A DNA stretch of 43,683 nucleotides from a virus. The translations under genes were made by a program, and so were the position numbers. Positions 1 to 9,522 of the stretch are shown here, piece after piece. The DNA lies in IMG/VR virus record IMGVR_UViG_3300036768_000022, positions 1 to 43,683 of that record, one strand, 5' to 3'. The notes below the pieces were generated by a model, which saw only the letters and a program-made list of their open reading frames with translations, did no database searches and had not been told where the DNA came from. Position 1 is the stretch's first letter, and each line of letters begins with the position of its first letter.

Positions 1-221
<221 letters not shown>

Positions 222-321
222 GCATTTGCGACATGGGGAGAAGGGGGGAAGGGGGGATGTGTACAATGGTGCATTACACCTCAGAATTTTCTAGCATAAT
301 TTTGAAATATCCAGAGGGCAT

Positions 322-978
322 ATGAACAAACAAGAAGAACACAGGAAGGCTCCTGAGAAATACAAGAGAAATGGACAGGCTGACATGAATTATGTTCGTT
401 CTCTTCAGCTTCCTCTCCCTGTCTCTCAGCGTAAATGTCCTATGGGGAAGTTTTACGCTACATCCCTTTTCTTAGAAAAGAACACTTCCTCCTCTGTATG
501 GCCTCCCTTCTCTCTGGAGAATGAAGATAGATGGATTGAAGGGGAGATTATGTATGCTGAAGGAGCAGCACCTTCACAGCCTGTTCGTCATTATCCCAGC
601 ATGAAACGTATTTACATGGAGTATTATTACGATCCTACGGAATATGAGTTCGTTCAGGCTGTGTTTGGAGATTGGGAGCATTGGGAAAGGCTTTGTGAGA
701 CGAAGTGGTTTGCTCCGATTGTAAACTCTTGGCGGAAGGAAGCAGAAATTAAGCTGAGAAGCAAGGCCATCAAGGAATTGGCTGATATTGCTGTCAGTGA
801 AGGGGCCAAGGGATTGAACGCTGCCAAATGGCTTGCAGAAGGGAAATGGAAGAGCACGGGTGCTGGTCGTCCTGTAAACAATGATAAGCCTACAAAACAA
901 GAAATCGAAAAGGAAATTGAAGACGATGTTGCTGAAGATTTGAAACGCCTTCGCCTTGTTATTGGCGGGGCAAATTAA
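322..978 (+). CDS. Terminase small subunit
   Basis: 218 aa, likely the DNA-recognition subunit of the packaging motor, acting with the large subunit at 5129. The middle reads YEFVQAVFGDWEHWERLC, then KWFAPIVNSWRKE, and later AAKWLAEGKWK followed by a basic GRP segment. This is the usual run of short helices and a basic tail in small terminases of T7-like and related podoviruses. The start at 322 has AGAGGG 3 bases upstream. It is the first gene of the left arm. It is separated from the large subunit by an HNH-like gene and tail genes, an unusual spacing. The assignment rests on remembered family sequence and position. Confidence 0.75.
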   Translation: MNKQEEHRKAPEKYKRNGQADMNYVRSLQLPLPVSQRKCPMGKFYATSLFLEKNTSSSVWPPFSLENEDRWIEGEIMYAEGAAPSQPVRHYPSMKRIYMEYYYDPTEYEFVQAVFGDWEHWERLCETKWFAPIVNSWRKEAEIKLRSKAIKELADIAVSEGAKGLNAAKWLAEGKWKSTGAGRPVNNDKPTKQEIEKEIEDDVAEDLKRLRLVIGGAN

Positions 979-994
979 CTATAGGAGAAAGAAA

Positions 995-1186
995 ATGCCT
1001 GATTGGTTTGGTGCTGGTAAGAAGAAGAAAGAAGCTGAAGAACGCCTTCGTAATGAAGCTGCTCCCGTTGATGCTAAACAGCGTGAGCAAGAGTTGTTGA
1101 AGGAGATAGTGGAAGCTAATGAAGGGCTGGTAGGGAATGCTGCTCGTTCTTTCAACAAGCGAAAGAAAATGCTTGAGGACTTGTAA
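995..1186 (+). CDS. Small charged protein, unknown
   Basis: 63 aa starting MPDWFGAGKKKKEAEERL, rich in Lys and Glu and probably helical or coiled-coil. The start at 995 is preferred to an upstream in-frame start at 956 because GGAG lies 7 bases before it and the upstream start is inside the terminase gene. It lies between the small terminase and the HNH-like gene with a short gap on each side. I recognise no family. A role in packaging or head completion is possible from position only. Confidence 0.6.
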   Translation: MPDWFGAGKKKKEAEERLRNEAAPVDAKQREQELLKEIVEANEGLVGNAARSFNKRKKMLEDL

Positions 1187-1188
1187 TC

Positions 1189-1458
1189 ATGCCGTACATG
1201 CGTAACGGGAAAAGAGATTACAAACGAGAGAATGAAGAATACAACTCTCGTCCAGAACAGAAGAAGCGCAGGGCTGCTCGTAATCAAGCTAGGGCAGAAG
1301 CCATGAGGGATGGCAGGGTGAGGAAAGGGGATGGCAAGGATGTAGACCACAAGAAGCCTCTCAGCAAGGGAGGCTCCAATCACAAGAGCAATACTCGTGT
1401 TCTTTCAGCCTCAAAGAATAGGAGCTTCAAGCGTAATAAAGACGGGAGCATGAAATAA
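1189..1458 (+). CDS. HNH-like nuclease family protein
   Basis: 89 aa, very basic in the first half. The C-terminal half shows GDGKDVDHKKPLSKGGSN and then NTRVLSASKNR: a DxVDHxxPLSxGGxNxxxNTRV pattern like the beta-beta-alpha metal motif of HNH nucleases. Small proteins of this kind are common beside phage terminase genes, where HNH proteins can assist packaging cleavage. The stop and the tailspike start overlap as TAATG at 1456-1460, which suggests coupling. Nuclease activity is inferred; no CxxC zinc pairs are present. Confidence 0.6.
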   Translation: MPYMRNGKRDYKRENEEYNSRPEQKKRRAARNQARAEAMRDGRVRKGDGKDVDHKKPLSKGGSNHKSNTRVLSASKNRSFKRNKDGSMK

Positions 1459-3944
1459 TGTCTAAAATTGAACTAACCCAAGTGCAGAGTGGGTTCTATT
1501 CCACAGATGCTCTCAATCAGAATTTTGCTGACATTGAAGCAGCTATTGAAAACACTCTGAGCAGGAACGGGGATACTCCTAACAGCATGGAAGCCCCTCT
1601 TGACATGAATAGCTACCCTATTCTCAATCTCCCCAATGCTGTTGAAGATGGTTCTCCTATCACTCTTGGACAAGCCAAGGAACTCCTCGCCCTCAAAGGA
1701 GCAACAACTACAGAGAGCATGTATGTTGTAGCTTCAGAAGGGCAGATTGTTTTCCCTTTCCCCGATTTTGAATACTCCAGCACCTCTGATGCAGTTTTGG
1801 TGTTTGTAAACGGAGTCTTTCAGACAAACGGGGTTCACTATTACGCCAACACTACCAACATCACTTTCACATCTCCGCTCTCTTCCGGGGATGAAGTAGA
1901 TGTTCTGCTGGTGAGTGCTGGCATTGCAATGACTGGCGGAAGTTCTGTTACGTCCTTGAACGGTCTTTCCGATGTGTCTCTTCTTGCTCCGCGGGAAGGG
2001 CAAGTGTTGCGGTATGATGCAACATCTTCTCAGTGGGTTAATTCCACTATTTCAGTGTCTGGGGGCGGAGAGGTTAATACAGCTTCCAACACAGGAGCAG
2101 GGGTTGGTGTCTACAAGCAAAAAGTAGGAGCCAACCTTGAGTTCAAGAGTCTCCTAGCAGGAAGCAATGTTACAATTTCTTCTTCTGCCGATTCAATCAC
2201 CATCTCCGCTTCCTCTGGAGCGTCGGCTACAATGCCTTTCTTGGTGGTGACGGATTTTGGTGCTACGGGAGACGGTGTAACAGACGACAGTGCCGCTATT
2301 CAGCAAGCCATTACAGTAGCAAAATCTGCCAATAAGGCTCTGTATTTCCCTGCTGGGACTTACAACATTGCCACCCTTGGCAATCAGGAAGGCCGTATCT
2401 TCATGTTTGGCATGGGGGATGCTGTTCTCCTAGGCTCCTTTAAATACATTCCTGCCACTAACAACTTCCCGAAAAGTGCTGACACCACTGCTCCTATTAC
2501 TCCTTCCGCTCCGTTTCTTTTTATAGATGGTGTTTCGTTCAAATCTTCTACAACGGCGTTTGGATTAGTGGTGGATATTCCTTTTGACCCTGATTTTTAT
2601 CAGGTGTGTTCCATCAGCAATGCACGTTTTTATGGACAGAACGGACTATTCCTTCGTGAAGTGTGCAACTCCACAATGAAGGATTTGTGGTTCCATACCA
2701 CAGGCATTGGGGCTGAGTGCCAAGCAATCACCAATGTTGATTGGATAGGCTGTAAATGGCACAACCAAGCTGGCTTTGGTATAAAGCTCACTCGTAATCT
2801 AAATGGATATGGTGGCACTCGTTACCATGGCGGTGAAAATGCCAGATTCATTAACTGCGAATGGGCTGTATGTAATTATGGTTTGTATTGTGATGCCCAT
2901 GCTTACGGGTTTGTAACGAACTCCCTGTTTGATTATTGCACAATGCCAGTCACATTGTATGGCACTTCTCCTGGAAGCTGGAGATTTAACAACACCTACA
3001 TCGGTGTGTCTAATGTGGCTAAAACCAATTTAAGCAGTCTGGCAGGGTATGTGGCCCCTCCTGTAGAGGGCATTGCAGTCTATGGCTTGTTTAATGCAGA
3101 GTTGAGCTATTCCGTTAGCGCTTATTTCACTCAGTGTCATTTTGTACGATATGGGGACGTCCCTTCTTCAAATACAAACCCTGTTGTTTATTTTGATGGG
3201 GTTAGTGGTGTAAACATTGAGGATGTTTCTTTCTCTCAGTGCAAATTTGAGATGGCTGGCAATCACTCAGCAACTAGCCTCTTGGCTGTAAGTTATGGTC
3301 AGATGATTAAAGTGATTAACAACACTTTTAAATCATACCTGAAATCCACTACTCTGACAAATGCCTACATTATCTATAATTGCAACAGCTTCTTAGGGCA
3401 TTCAAACGACACACTTCAGCTTAGAAACAACAACAATGTGCAAATTGCAGCGTCGTTTGACACAGTGTTGTCTGGTGGTAGCTCAGATTCTAGGCCATTG
3501 GCTTATTTTGCCTATTCTTCTACATCAGCTTCGGCGTACAACGCTTATGTAGATTGTCCTGGGTTGTCTATTACACTCACTCCCACTGCAATTGACAGCG
3601 ACATTCTTTTAAACTTGTCCTTGCATCTCACTTCTACCGCCCTGCCCTTAGATAAGGCTCAAGGCACTGATGTACGTATTTTAAGAAATGGTACGCAGAT
3701 TGCGGAGTTTAAAAATATTCAGTTCATTCTTGCAGACAATGGGACAGCGGGCTCAGTAACGGCCACCTCCGTAGGAGGAAATGTTGGGCTTGTATGGATG
3801 GACTACCCTTCTACAACATCTCCAGTGACATACACTGTACAGTTTAAGGCAAATACAGAAGTAGCTTTGAACACTGTTTATTTCAATGGTGGAAGCAGTG
3901 GGACAAGACTTTCTTCAATGTCTGCTATGCAAGTGAGGGCTTAA
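1458..3944 (+). CDS. Tailspike with pectate-lyase-like beta-helix
   Basis: 828 aa. Residues 1-75 (QVQSGFYSTDALNQNFADIE and on) resemble the virion-attachment end of podovirus fibres. A module near residue 165, LNGLSDVSLLAPREGQVLRY, is shared with the next gene. From about residue 258 the text DFGATGDGVTDDSAAIQQAI and FPAGTYNI is the classic entry of a pectate_lyase_3-type right-handed beta-helix, the fold of capsule- or O-antigen-degrading tailspikes. The last 150 residues look like a C-terminal trimerisation or receptor region. It probably binds and may cleave host surface polysaccharide. Substrate cannot be read from the sequence. It lies between the two terminase genes, an atypical place. 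Confidence 0.85.
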   Translation: MSKIELTQVQSGFYSTDALNQNFADIEAAIENTLSRNGDTPNSMEAPLDMNSYPILNLPNAVEDGSPITLGQAKELLALKGATTTESMYVVASEGQIVFPFPDFEYSSTSDAVLVFVNGVFQTNGVHYYANTTNITFTSPLSSGDEVDVLLVSAGIAMTGGSSVTSLNGLSDVSLLAPREGQVLRYDATSSQWVNSTISVSGGGEVNTASNTGAGVGVYKQKVGANLEFKSLLAGSNVTISSSADSITISASSGASATMPFLVVTDFGATGDGVTDDSAAIQQAITVAKSANKALYFPAGTYNIATLGNQEGRIFMFGMGDAVLLGSFKYIPATNNFPKSADTTAPITPSAPFLFIDGVSFKSSTTAFGLVVDIPFDPDFYQVCSISNARFYGQNGLFLREVCNSTMKDLWFHTTGIGAECQAITNVDWIGCKWHNQAGFGIKLTRNLNGYGGTRYHGGENARFINCEWAVCNYGLYCDAHAYGFVTNSLFDYCTMPVTLYGTSPGSWRFNNTYIGVSNVAKTNLSSLAGYVAPPVEGIAVYGLFNAELSYSVSAYFTQCHFVRYGDVPSSNTNPVVYFDGVSGVNIEDVSFSQCKFEMAGNHSATSLLAVSYGQMIKVINNTFKSYLKSTTLTNAYIIYNCNSFLGHSNDTLQLRNNNNVQIAASFDTVLSGGSSDSRPLAYFAYSSTSASAYNAYVDCPGLSITLTPTAIDSDILLNLSLHLTSTALPLDKAQGTDVRILRNGTQIAEFKNIQFILADNGTAGSVTATSVGGNVGLVWMDYPSTTSPVTYTVQFKANTEVALNTVYFNGGSSGTRLSSMSAMQVRA

Positions 3945-3945
3945 C

Positions 3946-4815
3946 ATGGCTATTAGACGAATACCTGATGCTTCTGCACATATTTCAAACACGAATAATC
4001 CACATCTGACTACGGCCTCTCAAGTAGGGGCCTACTCTATCACTGAAACTGACGAGCTGCTTGGCGGCAAGGCCAATACATCACATGTTCATGCTATCAG
4101 TGACATCACCAATCTTCAAACATCGCTCGATGCAAAACAAGCCGCTCTTGTCAGCGGGACAAACATTAAGACAATCAATGGGGAGAGTGTATTAGGAAGC
4201 GGAAATATTGTAATCTCTGGTAGTGGCGGCTCTACTACCCTCGATGGGCTATCTGACGTAACAATCACCACTCCCTCTAGTGGTCAATCCTTGCAATATA
4301 ATGGCACTAGCTGGGTTAATGCAACGCCTTCTCCTGGTGTAACTGATCATGGACTTTTGTCTGGACTTGCAGACGATGATCACATCCAATACTTCAATCA
4401 GGCTAGAGGTGATGCACGTTATTCCCAGATAGGGCACACTCATGCCATAGATGACATTAGTGATGTAACCTTGACTGCTCCTTCTAGTGGCCAAGTGCTG
4501 CAATATAATGGAACAGTTTGGGTAAACGCCACTCCGTCTTCCGGAGACGCAGGCTACACCTACACTACTACAGCCGTTAGCAAAACACTCGTAGATAGAG
4601 AGAGGGTGAGTGTAACAGCAGCCTCTCTCACCATCACTCTTCCGGCTACTCCTGTTAATGGAACGGAAGTGTGGATTAGCGTAGACAATTTCTCTAATAC
4701 AGTGGTTGCAAGAAATGGTAGCACAATCCTAGGTGTAGCTGATGATTACATTATAAACAAGGCTTATGCAACTGTAGGTTTTTATTATCATAACAATACT
4801 TGGAGAGTTTTCTAA
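3946..4815 (+). CDS. Tail fibre protein with repeated modules
   Basis: 289 aa. It contains common phage-fibre segments: LVSGTNIKTINGESVLGSGN (about 63-83), DHGLLSGLADDDHIQY (about 133-148) and GHTHAIDDISDV (about 162-173). A module of about 30 aa occurs twice (LDGLSDVTITTPSSGQ... near 99 and IDDISDVTLTAPSSGQ... near 167), and a third version is in the tailspike. The end (from about 200) looks like a small beta-sandwich tip. It starts 1 base after the tailspike stop, so both are probably made together. Likely a side fibre or adaptor. Confidence 0.75.
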   Translation: MAIRRIPDASAHISNTNNPHLTTASQVGAYSITETDELLGGKANTSHVHAISDITNLQTSLDAKQAALVSGTNIKTINGESVLGSGNIVISGSGGSTTLDGLSDVTITTPSSGQSLQYNGTSWVNATPSPGVTDHGLLSGLADDDHIQYFNQARGDARYSQIGHTHAIDDISDVTLTAPSSGQVLQYNGTVWVNATPSSGDAGYTYTTTAVSKTLVDRERVSVTAASLTITLPATPVNGTEVWISVDNFSNTVVARNGSTILGVADDYIINKAYATVGFYYHNNTWRVF

Positions 4816-5132
4816 TGGCAATCAATCTCTTTACATCAGGCGGTAGCATCAAGTCCGTCCAGCGCGGAGTAACAACAGGCTATAGCGGCGGCAGCACTGA
4901 CGCTGGAAAAGACATCACCATTTCAGCGGTGAACCCCGCGAAGTGCATTGTGCAATTCGATGGCTTTCCGCTAGATGGAGCCGGAGTGACAAATACTGCC
5001 ACTCAACGCCCTCCTTACGTTACATCACTCACCTCCACCACCCTTTCGATTAAAGGTGGGAACTACACCCAGTCAGGCAGTTCCACGCTTCAAGCGCGAT
5101 CTTTTTCATGGACAGTGACGGAGTTTGAATGA
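4815..5132 (+). CDS. Small virion-associated protein, unknown
   Basis: 105 aa starting MAINLFTSGGSIKSVQRG; rich in Ser, Thr and Gly and probably all beta. The start at 4815 overlaps the fibre stop (TAATG), and its own stop overlaps the start of the large terminase (ATGA at 5129-5132). Its position in the tail-gene block suggests a minor tail or fibre-cap protein. I do not recognise a family. Confidence 0.65.
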   Translation: MAINLFTSGGSIKSVQRGVTTGYSGGSTDAGKDITISAVNPAKCIVQFDGFPLDGAGVTNTATQRPPYVTSLTSTTLSIKGGNYTQSGSSTLQARSFSWTVTEFE

Positions 5133-6667
5133 GTAATAGAAAGTCTTCAGCTATTGAAGAAATCCGAGCACTAGCTGAAGAAGATTTGGTTACGTTTGCA
5201 CAACTTGTAAACCCAACCTACCTCTACGGAGACATACACAAGGAAGTGTATAAATGGTTTAGTAGTGAGGATGCAAAACCAAACCAGCTTCTTCTAATGC
5301 CTCGTGGCCATATGAAATCTCATCAGATTGCTGTATGGTGTGCGTGGTGGATTACAAAACACCCAGAAACTACTATTCTATATGTTTCCGCTACAGCTAC
5401 GCTTGCAGAAGCACAGCTTTTGGCGATTAAGAATATTCTGGACAGCCCTGTGTATCGTCGTTATTGGCCTGAAATGACTAATGTTGACGAAGGGAAAAGA
5501 GCACGTTGGACTACTTCAGAAATCATTGTAGACCATCCTAAGCGTAAGGAAGAGCGTATCCGTGATGCCACTGTAAAGGCTGTAGGCATTACCTCCACTA
5601 CTACTGGTCTACATGCTGACGTAATCATTTACGATGACGTTGTAGTGCCTGAGAATGCTTATACAGAGGATGGACGTACAAAAGTAGCTGCTGCTCTTTC
5701 TCAAATGGCCTCTATTAAAAATGCTGGTGGTATTACAAAGTGTGTAGGTACTCGCTATCATCCTAAAGATCAGTACGACTTGTTCAAGAATCAGCAAAAG
5801 AAAGTGTTTGATGATGAAGGAAATATTGTAGGCACTGAAGCTATTTGGGATGTTAAAGAATACGTCGTAGAAGTTGACGGAAAATTTCTATGGCCTAAAG
5901 CATATAGGGCAGACGGCAAGGCTTTTGGATTTGATTGGCCTACTCTGGCTGCCATTGAAGCAGAATACGAAGATAGGACGCAGTTTTACGCTCAGTATTA
6001 CAACAACCCTAATGATCCTGAATCTCAGCGTATCAGCAGGGACAAGTTTCAGTATTATGATGTCAAGTTTCTGAAGAATGAAGGCGGTCAGTGGTATTTC
6101 AAGAACAACCCTCTGAACGTGTACGCTGCCATTGACTTTGCGTTCAGCATGGCAAAGAAAGCCGACTTCACTGCTATTGTAGTGATTGGTGTTGATCCAG
6201 ATAATCATGTATATGTTTTGGACATTGACAGGTTCAAGGCAGACAAGGTTATTGAGTATTTCAATAAAGTGGCAGCATTGCACACCAAATGGGGCTTTAG
6301 GAAGCTTCGTGCGGAGGTTACAGTAGCTCAGACGGTGATTGTAAGGGAGCTAAAGGATTATTTGATTAGGGACGGCCTGAGACTGTCTATTGACGAGCAT
6401 CGCCCTAACAGACACCAAGGTGCCAAGGAAGAGCGTATTGCTGCTGCTCTTGAGCATCGCTACGACAATCAGAGCATGTGGCATTTCAAAGGAGGCTATA
6501 TCAGTATGCTGGAAGAAGAACTTGTTTTAGCTCGTCCTCCGCATGACGATATTAAAGATGCCTTGGCTTCCGCAGTGGAGATTGCAATTCCTCCTGCGAA
6601 TGCTCGCAAACGTAACACTAACAATAATGTAATTCAATTTCATGGCCGCTTCGGAGGTACATACTGA
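5129..6667 (+). CDS. terL: Terminase large subunit (TerL)
   Basis: 512 aa packaging ATPase and nuclease. The N-terminal ATPase shows a non-classical Walker A, MPRGHMKSH (about 57-65), as in other podovirus terminases, and a Walker B HADVIIYDD (about 162-170). The C-terminal RNase-H-like nuclease starts at YAAIDFAFSMAKKADFTAI (about 330) with the first acidic ligand in AIDFA, and a late HDDIKDALA supplies another Asp. The length is close to other T7/SIO1-type large terminases. It overlaps its upstream neighbour by 4 bases, and its stop overlaps the portal start. Confidence 0.92.
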   Translation: MSNRKSSAIEEIRALAEEDLVTFAQLVNPTYLYGDIHKEVYKWFSSEDAKPNQLLLMPRGHMKSHQIAVWCAWWITKHPETTILYVSATATLAEAQLLAIKNILDSPVYRRYWPEMTNVDEGKRARWTTSEIIVDHPKRKEERIRDATVKAVGITSTTTGLHADVIIYDDVVVPENAYTEDGRTKVAAALSQMASIKNAGGITKCVGTRYHPKDQYDLFKNQQKKVFDDEGNIVGTEAIWDVKEYVVEVDGKFLWPKAYRADGKAFGFDWPTLAAIEAEYEDRTQFYAQYYNNPNDPESQRISRDKFQYYDVKFLKNEGGQWYFKNNPLNVYAAIDFAFSMAKKADFTAIVVIGVDPDNHVYVLDIDRFKADKVIEYFNKVAALHTKWGFRKLRAEVTVAQTVIVRELKDYLIRDGLRLSIDEHRPNRHQGAKEERIAAALEHRYDNQSMWHFKGGYISMLEEELVLARPPHDDIKDALASAVEIAIPPANARKRNTNNNVIQFHGRFGGTY

Positions 6668-8412
6668 TGGCTGGTAAAGTTGCTGAAATCAAGGATATTC
6701 TTACGCCTCACGCATTGGCAAAGCATATTTCCAATCTTTATATTGAATGGGATAATCAAAGGCGTCCTTGGATTGAAGAAAAGAAAGAGCTTCGTAACTA
6801 TATCTTTGCTACGGACACCACTAAAACTACTAATTCCAAGTTGCCTTGGAAAAACAAAACCACTATTCCAAAACTCACCCAGATTAGGGACAACCTTCAT
6901 GCCAATTACATGAGCGCACTGTTCCCCAATGATAACTGGTTGAAATGGGAAGCCTATGAGGCTTCTTCAGCGGACAAGGAAAAGCGCAAGGTTATTGAAG
7001 CATACATGCAGAACAAGCTGAGGGAAAGTGATTTCTTTTCTACAGTGAGTCAACTGGTATATGATTATATTGATTTTGGCAACGCATTTGCCAACACTAC
7101 ATTCGTAGCCGAATACAAAGAAGACGCAGAAACTGGAGAAAAGATTGCGGGATATGTAGGGCCAAAAGCTTTCCGAATCAGTCCGTATGATATTGTGTTC
7201 AACCCTCTTGCCGTAGAATTCAAATCCTCTCCGAAGATTGTTCGCTATATAAAGACTATTGGGGAACTTGAGGCAGAGGCTGATGAATACCCTTCTCTTG
7301 GTTATCAGAAAGAGATTATTTCTGAAATCAAGAATGTTCGTAATCGCTTGTCCAATTACAGTGCAGCGGATTTGAACAAGGCAGCAGGTTACACTATTGA
7401 CGGGTTCGGTAGCTTGCACTCCTACTATCGTAGTGGTTATGTAGAAATTCTTGAGTTTGAGGGCGATCTGTATGACCTAGAATCTGGAACATTCTACAAA
7501 GATGCGCTGGTTACTATTGTTGACAGGACGAAAGTTATCCGTCATACGACGCTTCCGCATTGGTTTAGAGGTTCTAAGATTCGTCATTGTGGTTGGCGTT
7601 TGCGTCAAGATAATCTATACGCTATGGGGCCATTGGACAACCTCGTAGGGATGCAATATCGCATCGACCATCTTGAAAACCTCAAGGCCGATGCTATGGA
7701 TTTGGCAGTGCATCCTCCCATTAAAGTGAAAGGGAATGTAGAAGAGTTTGAGTGGGGGCCTGGTGCTGAAATCTTCATTGGTGATGATGGAGATGTAGGT
7801 GAGCTTGGCATGAACCTGAATGGCGTGATTGCTGCGCAATCAGCTATTGATGTGCTCTTGAACTACATGGAAGAAATGGCAGGCGCTCCCAAGCAGGCTA
7901 TGGGTATCCGTACTCCGGGCGAAAAGACTGCCTATGAAGTGCAGACGCTGGAGAATGCAGCAGGTCGTATCTTCCAAGAGAAAGTGACATGGTTTGAAAT
8001 CAACATCATCGAACCTCTTGTAAACGACATGCTGGAAGAGGCTCGTCGCAACATGGATGGTGCTGACTTGATCCGAGTTATGGACGACGACATTGGTGTA
8101 ATGGAATTTATGAACATCACCAAAGAAGACATCACTGCTAAAGGAAAACTTCGTCCTGTAGGTGCTCGTCATTTTGCTGCTCGTGCCCAACTTGTTCAGA
8201 ATATCTCCGGCATCTTTAACAGCGGAGTAGGGAAGATGATTGCTCCTCATGTTTCTGCTAAGGCTATGGCCCGCCTTGTAGAGGATGTCATGGGTCTGGA
8301 AAGATATGGGCTGGTTCAGGACAATGTTGCAGTCTTTGAGCAGGCTGAAACTCAGCAGCTTATGGGGCAAGCGCAGGAGAACAACGAAGTTAACGCTGCA
8401 ACACCCCTTTAA
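6667..8412 (+). CDS. Portal (head-to-tail connector) protein
   Basis: 581 aa. Text such as WDNQRRPWIEEKKELRNYI near the start, the NDNWLKWEAYEAS segment, and APKQAMGIRTPGEKTAYEVQ (about 420) match connector proteins of T7-superfamily podoviruses. It should form the dodecameric ring through which DNA enters. It starts directly at the large terminase stop and is followed by a structured intergenic hairpin at 8431-8499, then the scaffold block. Confidence 0.85.
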   Translation: MAGKVAEIKDILTPHALAKHISNLYIEWDNQRRPWIEEKKELRNYIFATDTTKTTNSKLPWKNKTTIPKLTQIRDNLHANYMSALFPNDNWLKWEAYEASSADKEKRKVIEAYMQNKLRESDFFSTVSQLVYDYIDFGNAFANTTFVAEYKEDAETGEKIAGYVGPKAFRISPYDIVFNPLAVEFKSSPKIVRYIKTIGELEAEADEYPSLGYQKEIISEIKNVRNRLSNYSAADLNKAAGYTIDGFGSLHSYYRSGYVEILEFEGDLYDLESGTFYKDALVTIVDRTKVIRHTTLPHWFRGSKIRHCGWRLRQDNLYAMGPLDNLVGMQYRIDHLENLKADAMDLAVHPPIKVKGNVEEFEWGPGAEIFIGDDGDVGELGMNLNGVIAAQSAIDVLLNYMEEMAGAPKQAMGIRTPGEKTAYEVQTLENAAGRIFQEKVTWFEINIIEPLVNDMLEEARRNMDGADLIRVMDDDIGVMEFMNITKEDITAKGKLRPVGARHFAARAQLVQNISGIFNSGVGKMIAPHVSAKAMARLVEDVMGLERYGLVQDNVAVFEQAETQQLMGQAQENNEVNAATPL

Positions 8413-8547
8413 ACGCTCTGAGAGCCATTCTAAGCCATTTTGAGAATAAAGGAATACCATCGCCTAGGGGTAGGCCGTAGAAGCTCTCAGAATGGCTTAA
8501 AAATATTTTTTATTTTAGATGGAACTTTCCTCGAAAAAGAGTGTCTA
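8413..8547 (+). repeat. Structured intergenic element, copy A
   Basis: TAAGCCATTTTGAGA (8431-8445) pairs with TCTCAGAATGGCTTA (8485-8499) over 15 positions with one G-U. The loop carries GGAATACCATCGCCTAGGGG (8451-8470). A T-rich run follows (8505-8515), so on the + strand it can act as a terminator or a processed hairpin. The core (read on the - strand as CCCTANGNGATGGTAT) and the AGCCATTCT arms recur at 41321-41415; the core recurs at 38118-38133. Confidence 0.7.
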
Positions 8548-8802
8548 ATGAACACAAAACTGATTAAAAATTTATCTGATATTGATAAAAAAGCTCTCAA
8601 ACAAGAGATAGAGTATTCATTATTTATTCCTATTCTTACTTCTATTCTTAAAGAAGAATTAGAGAGGAGTGTGGAAGAAATGAGTAAGATTGATAATTAT
8701 TCATCTCCTAACTTTAACCTAGTTATGGTAGATGCTTTAGCAACCCAACGAACTCTTAGGAAAATTCTTGACCTTCTTCCTAAGAAAGAGGAAACAAAAT
8801 GA
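8548..8802 (+). CDS. Small protein before the scaffold, unknown
   Basis: 84 aa starting MNTKLIKNLSDIDKKALKQE. The start at 8548 is chosen because the upstream extension (to 8440) runs through the structured element at 8431-8499. The ribosome site is weak (AAAGAG about 8 bases before). It is Lys- and Glu-rich and predicted helical. Its stop overlaps the scaffold start by 4 bases, which suggests coupling. No family recognised. A head-assembly role is possible from position. Confidence 0.6.
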   Translation: MNTKLIKNLSDIDKKALKQEIEYSLFIPILTSILKEELERSVEEMSKIDNYSSPNFNLVMVDALATQRTLRKILDLLPKKEETK

Positions 8803-9506
8803 GTGATGATAAAGTATTTTCAGGTAGTGAACAGACCAAAGTAGCTCCTGAAGCTCCTTCTGCCTCTGTTTCTATTCCAGACCCCTTGAAAGAACTGGTG
8901 GGAGAAGGTAAGAAGTATGCCAGTGTAGAGAAAGCTCTTGAAGCTCTCCCTCATGCACAGAAGCATATTTCTACTCTTGAAGAAGAAACCAAGCTACTTC
9001 GCCAGCAACTTGAAGAACTGAAACAGGCAAAGGTAGCTCAAGAAGAACTTCTTCAGTACATTAAGGAAAATCAGCAGGCCACTAATGGGAAGGTGGAAGA
9101 GACAGCTTCTCGTCCTTCGTTAGATGTGTCGGATATTTCCAAGCTTGTTCAACAAGAACTTAGCAAGGCCGAACAACAGAAGATTGCTCAGGCTAACGCA
9201 GCTAAAGTAAGGGAAGCACTAGTAGCCAAGTTTGGCGACAAGGCTCAAGAAATGTGGGAAGGCAAAGCCAAAGAACTTGGCATTGGCACAGATTTCTTGA
9301 ATGAGGCTGCTATTCGCTCTCCTAAAGCTGTTTTGGCTTATTTCAATATTTCTGATAAGCCTTCTACTCCTGCTCCGTCCAAAGGTAGTGTAAACACTGC
9401 TGGATTTGCAGGCGTTCCTGATAACACTCCGAAACGATCCATCTTCAAATATAGCGACACTAAGAGCCTAGTTGATGCTTGGCGGGCCGCTAAACCTAAC
9501 GAATAA
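8799..9506 (+). CDS. Capsid scaffolding protein
   Basis: 235 aa. It is acidic, with a long coiled coil around HISTLEEETKLLRQQLEELK (about 46-90), a Pro/Ser/Ala-rich linker, and it sits directly before the major capsid gene, as gene 9 does in T7. Scaffolding proteins fill the procapsid and are released on packaging. Sequence identity to any one family is low; the call rests on composition, coiled coil and order. Confidence 0.8.
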   Translation: MSDDKVFSGSEQTKVAPEAPSASVSIPDPLKELVGEGKKYASVEKALEALPHAQKHISTLEEETKLLRQQLEELKQAKVAQEELLQYIKENQQATNGKVEETASRPSLDVSDISKLVQQELSKAEQQKIAQANAAKVREALVAKFGDKAQEMWEGKAKELGIGTDFLNEAAIRSPKAVLAYFNISDKPSTPAPSKGSVNTAGFAGVPDNTPKRSIFKYSDTKSLVDAWRAAKPNE

Positions 9507-9522
9507 CCTAGAGGATAATTAA

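Noticed and set aside
7840-8460. 206-codon frame antisense to the portal end
   Set aside because: It is a shadow of the portal gene, which has strong family text on the other strand.
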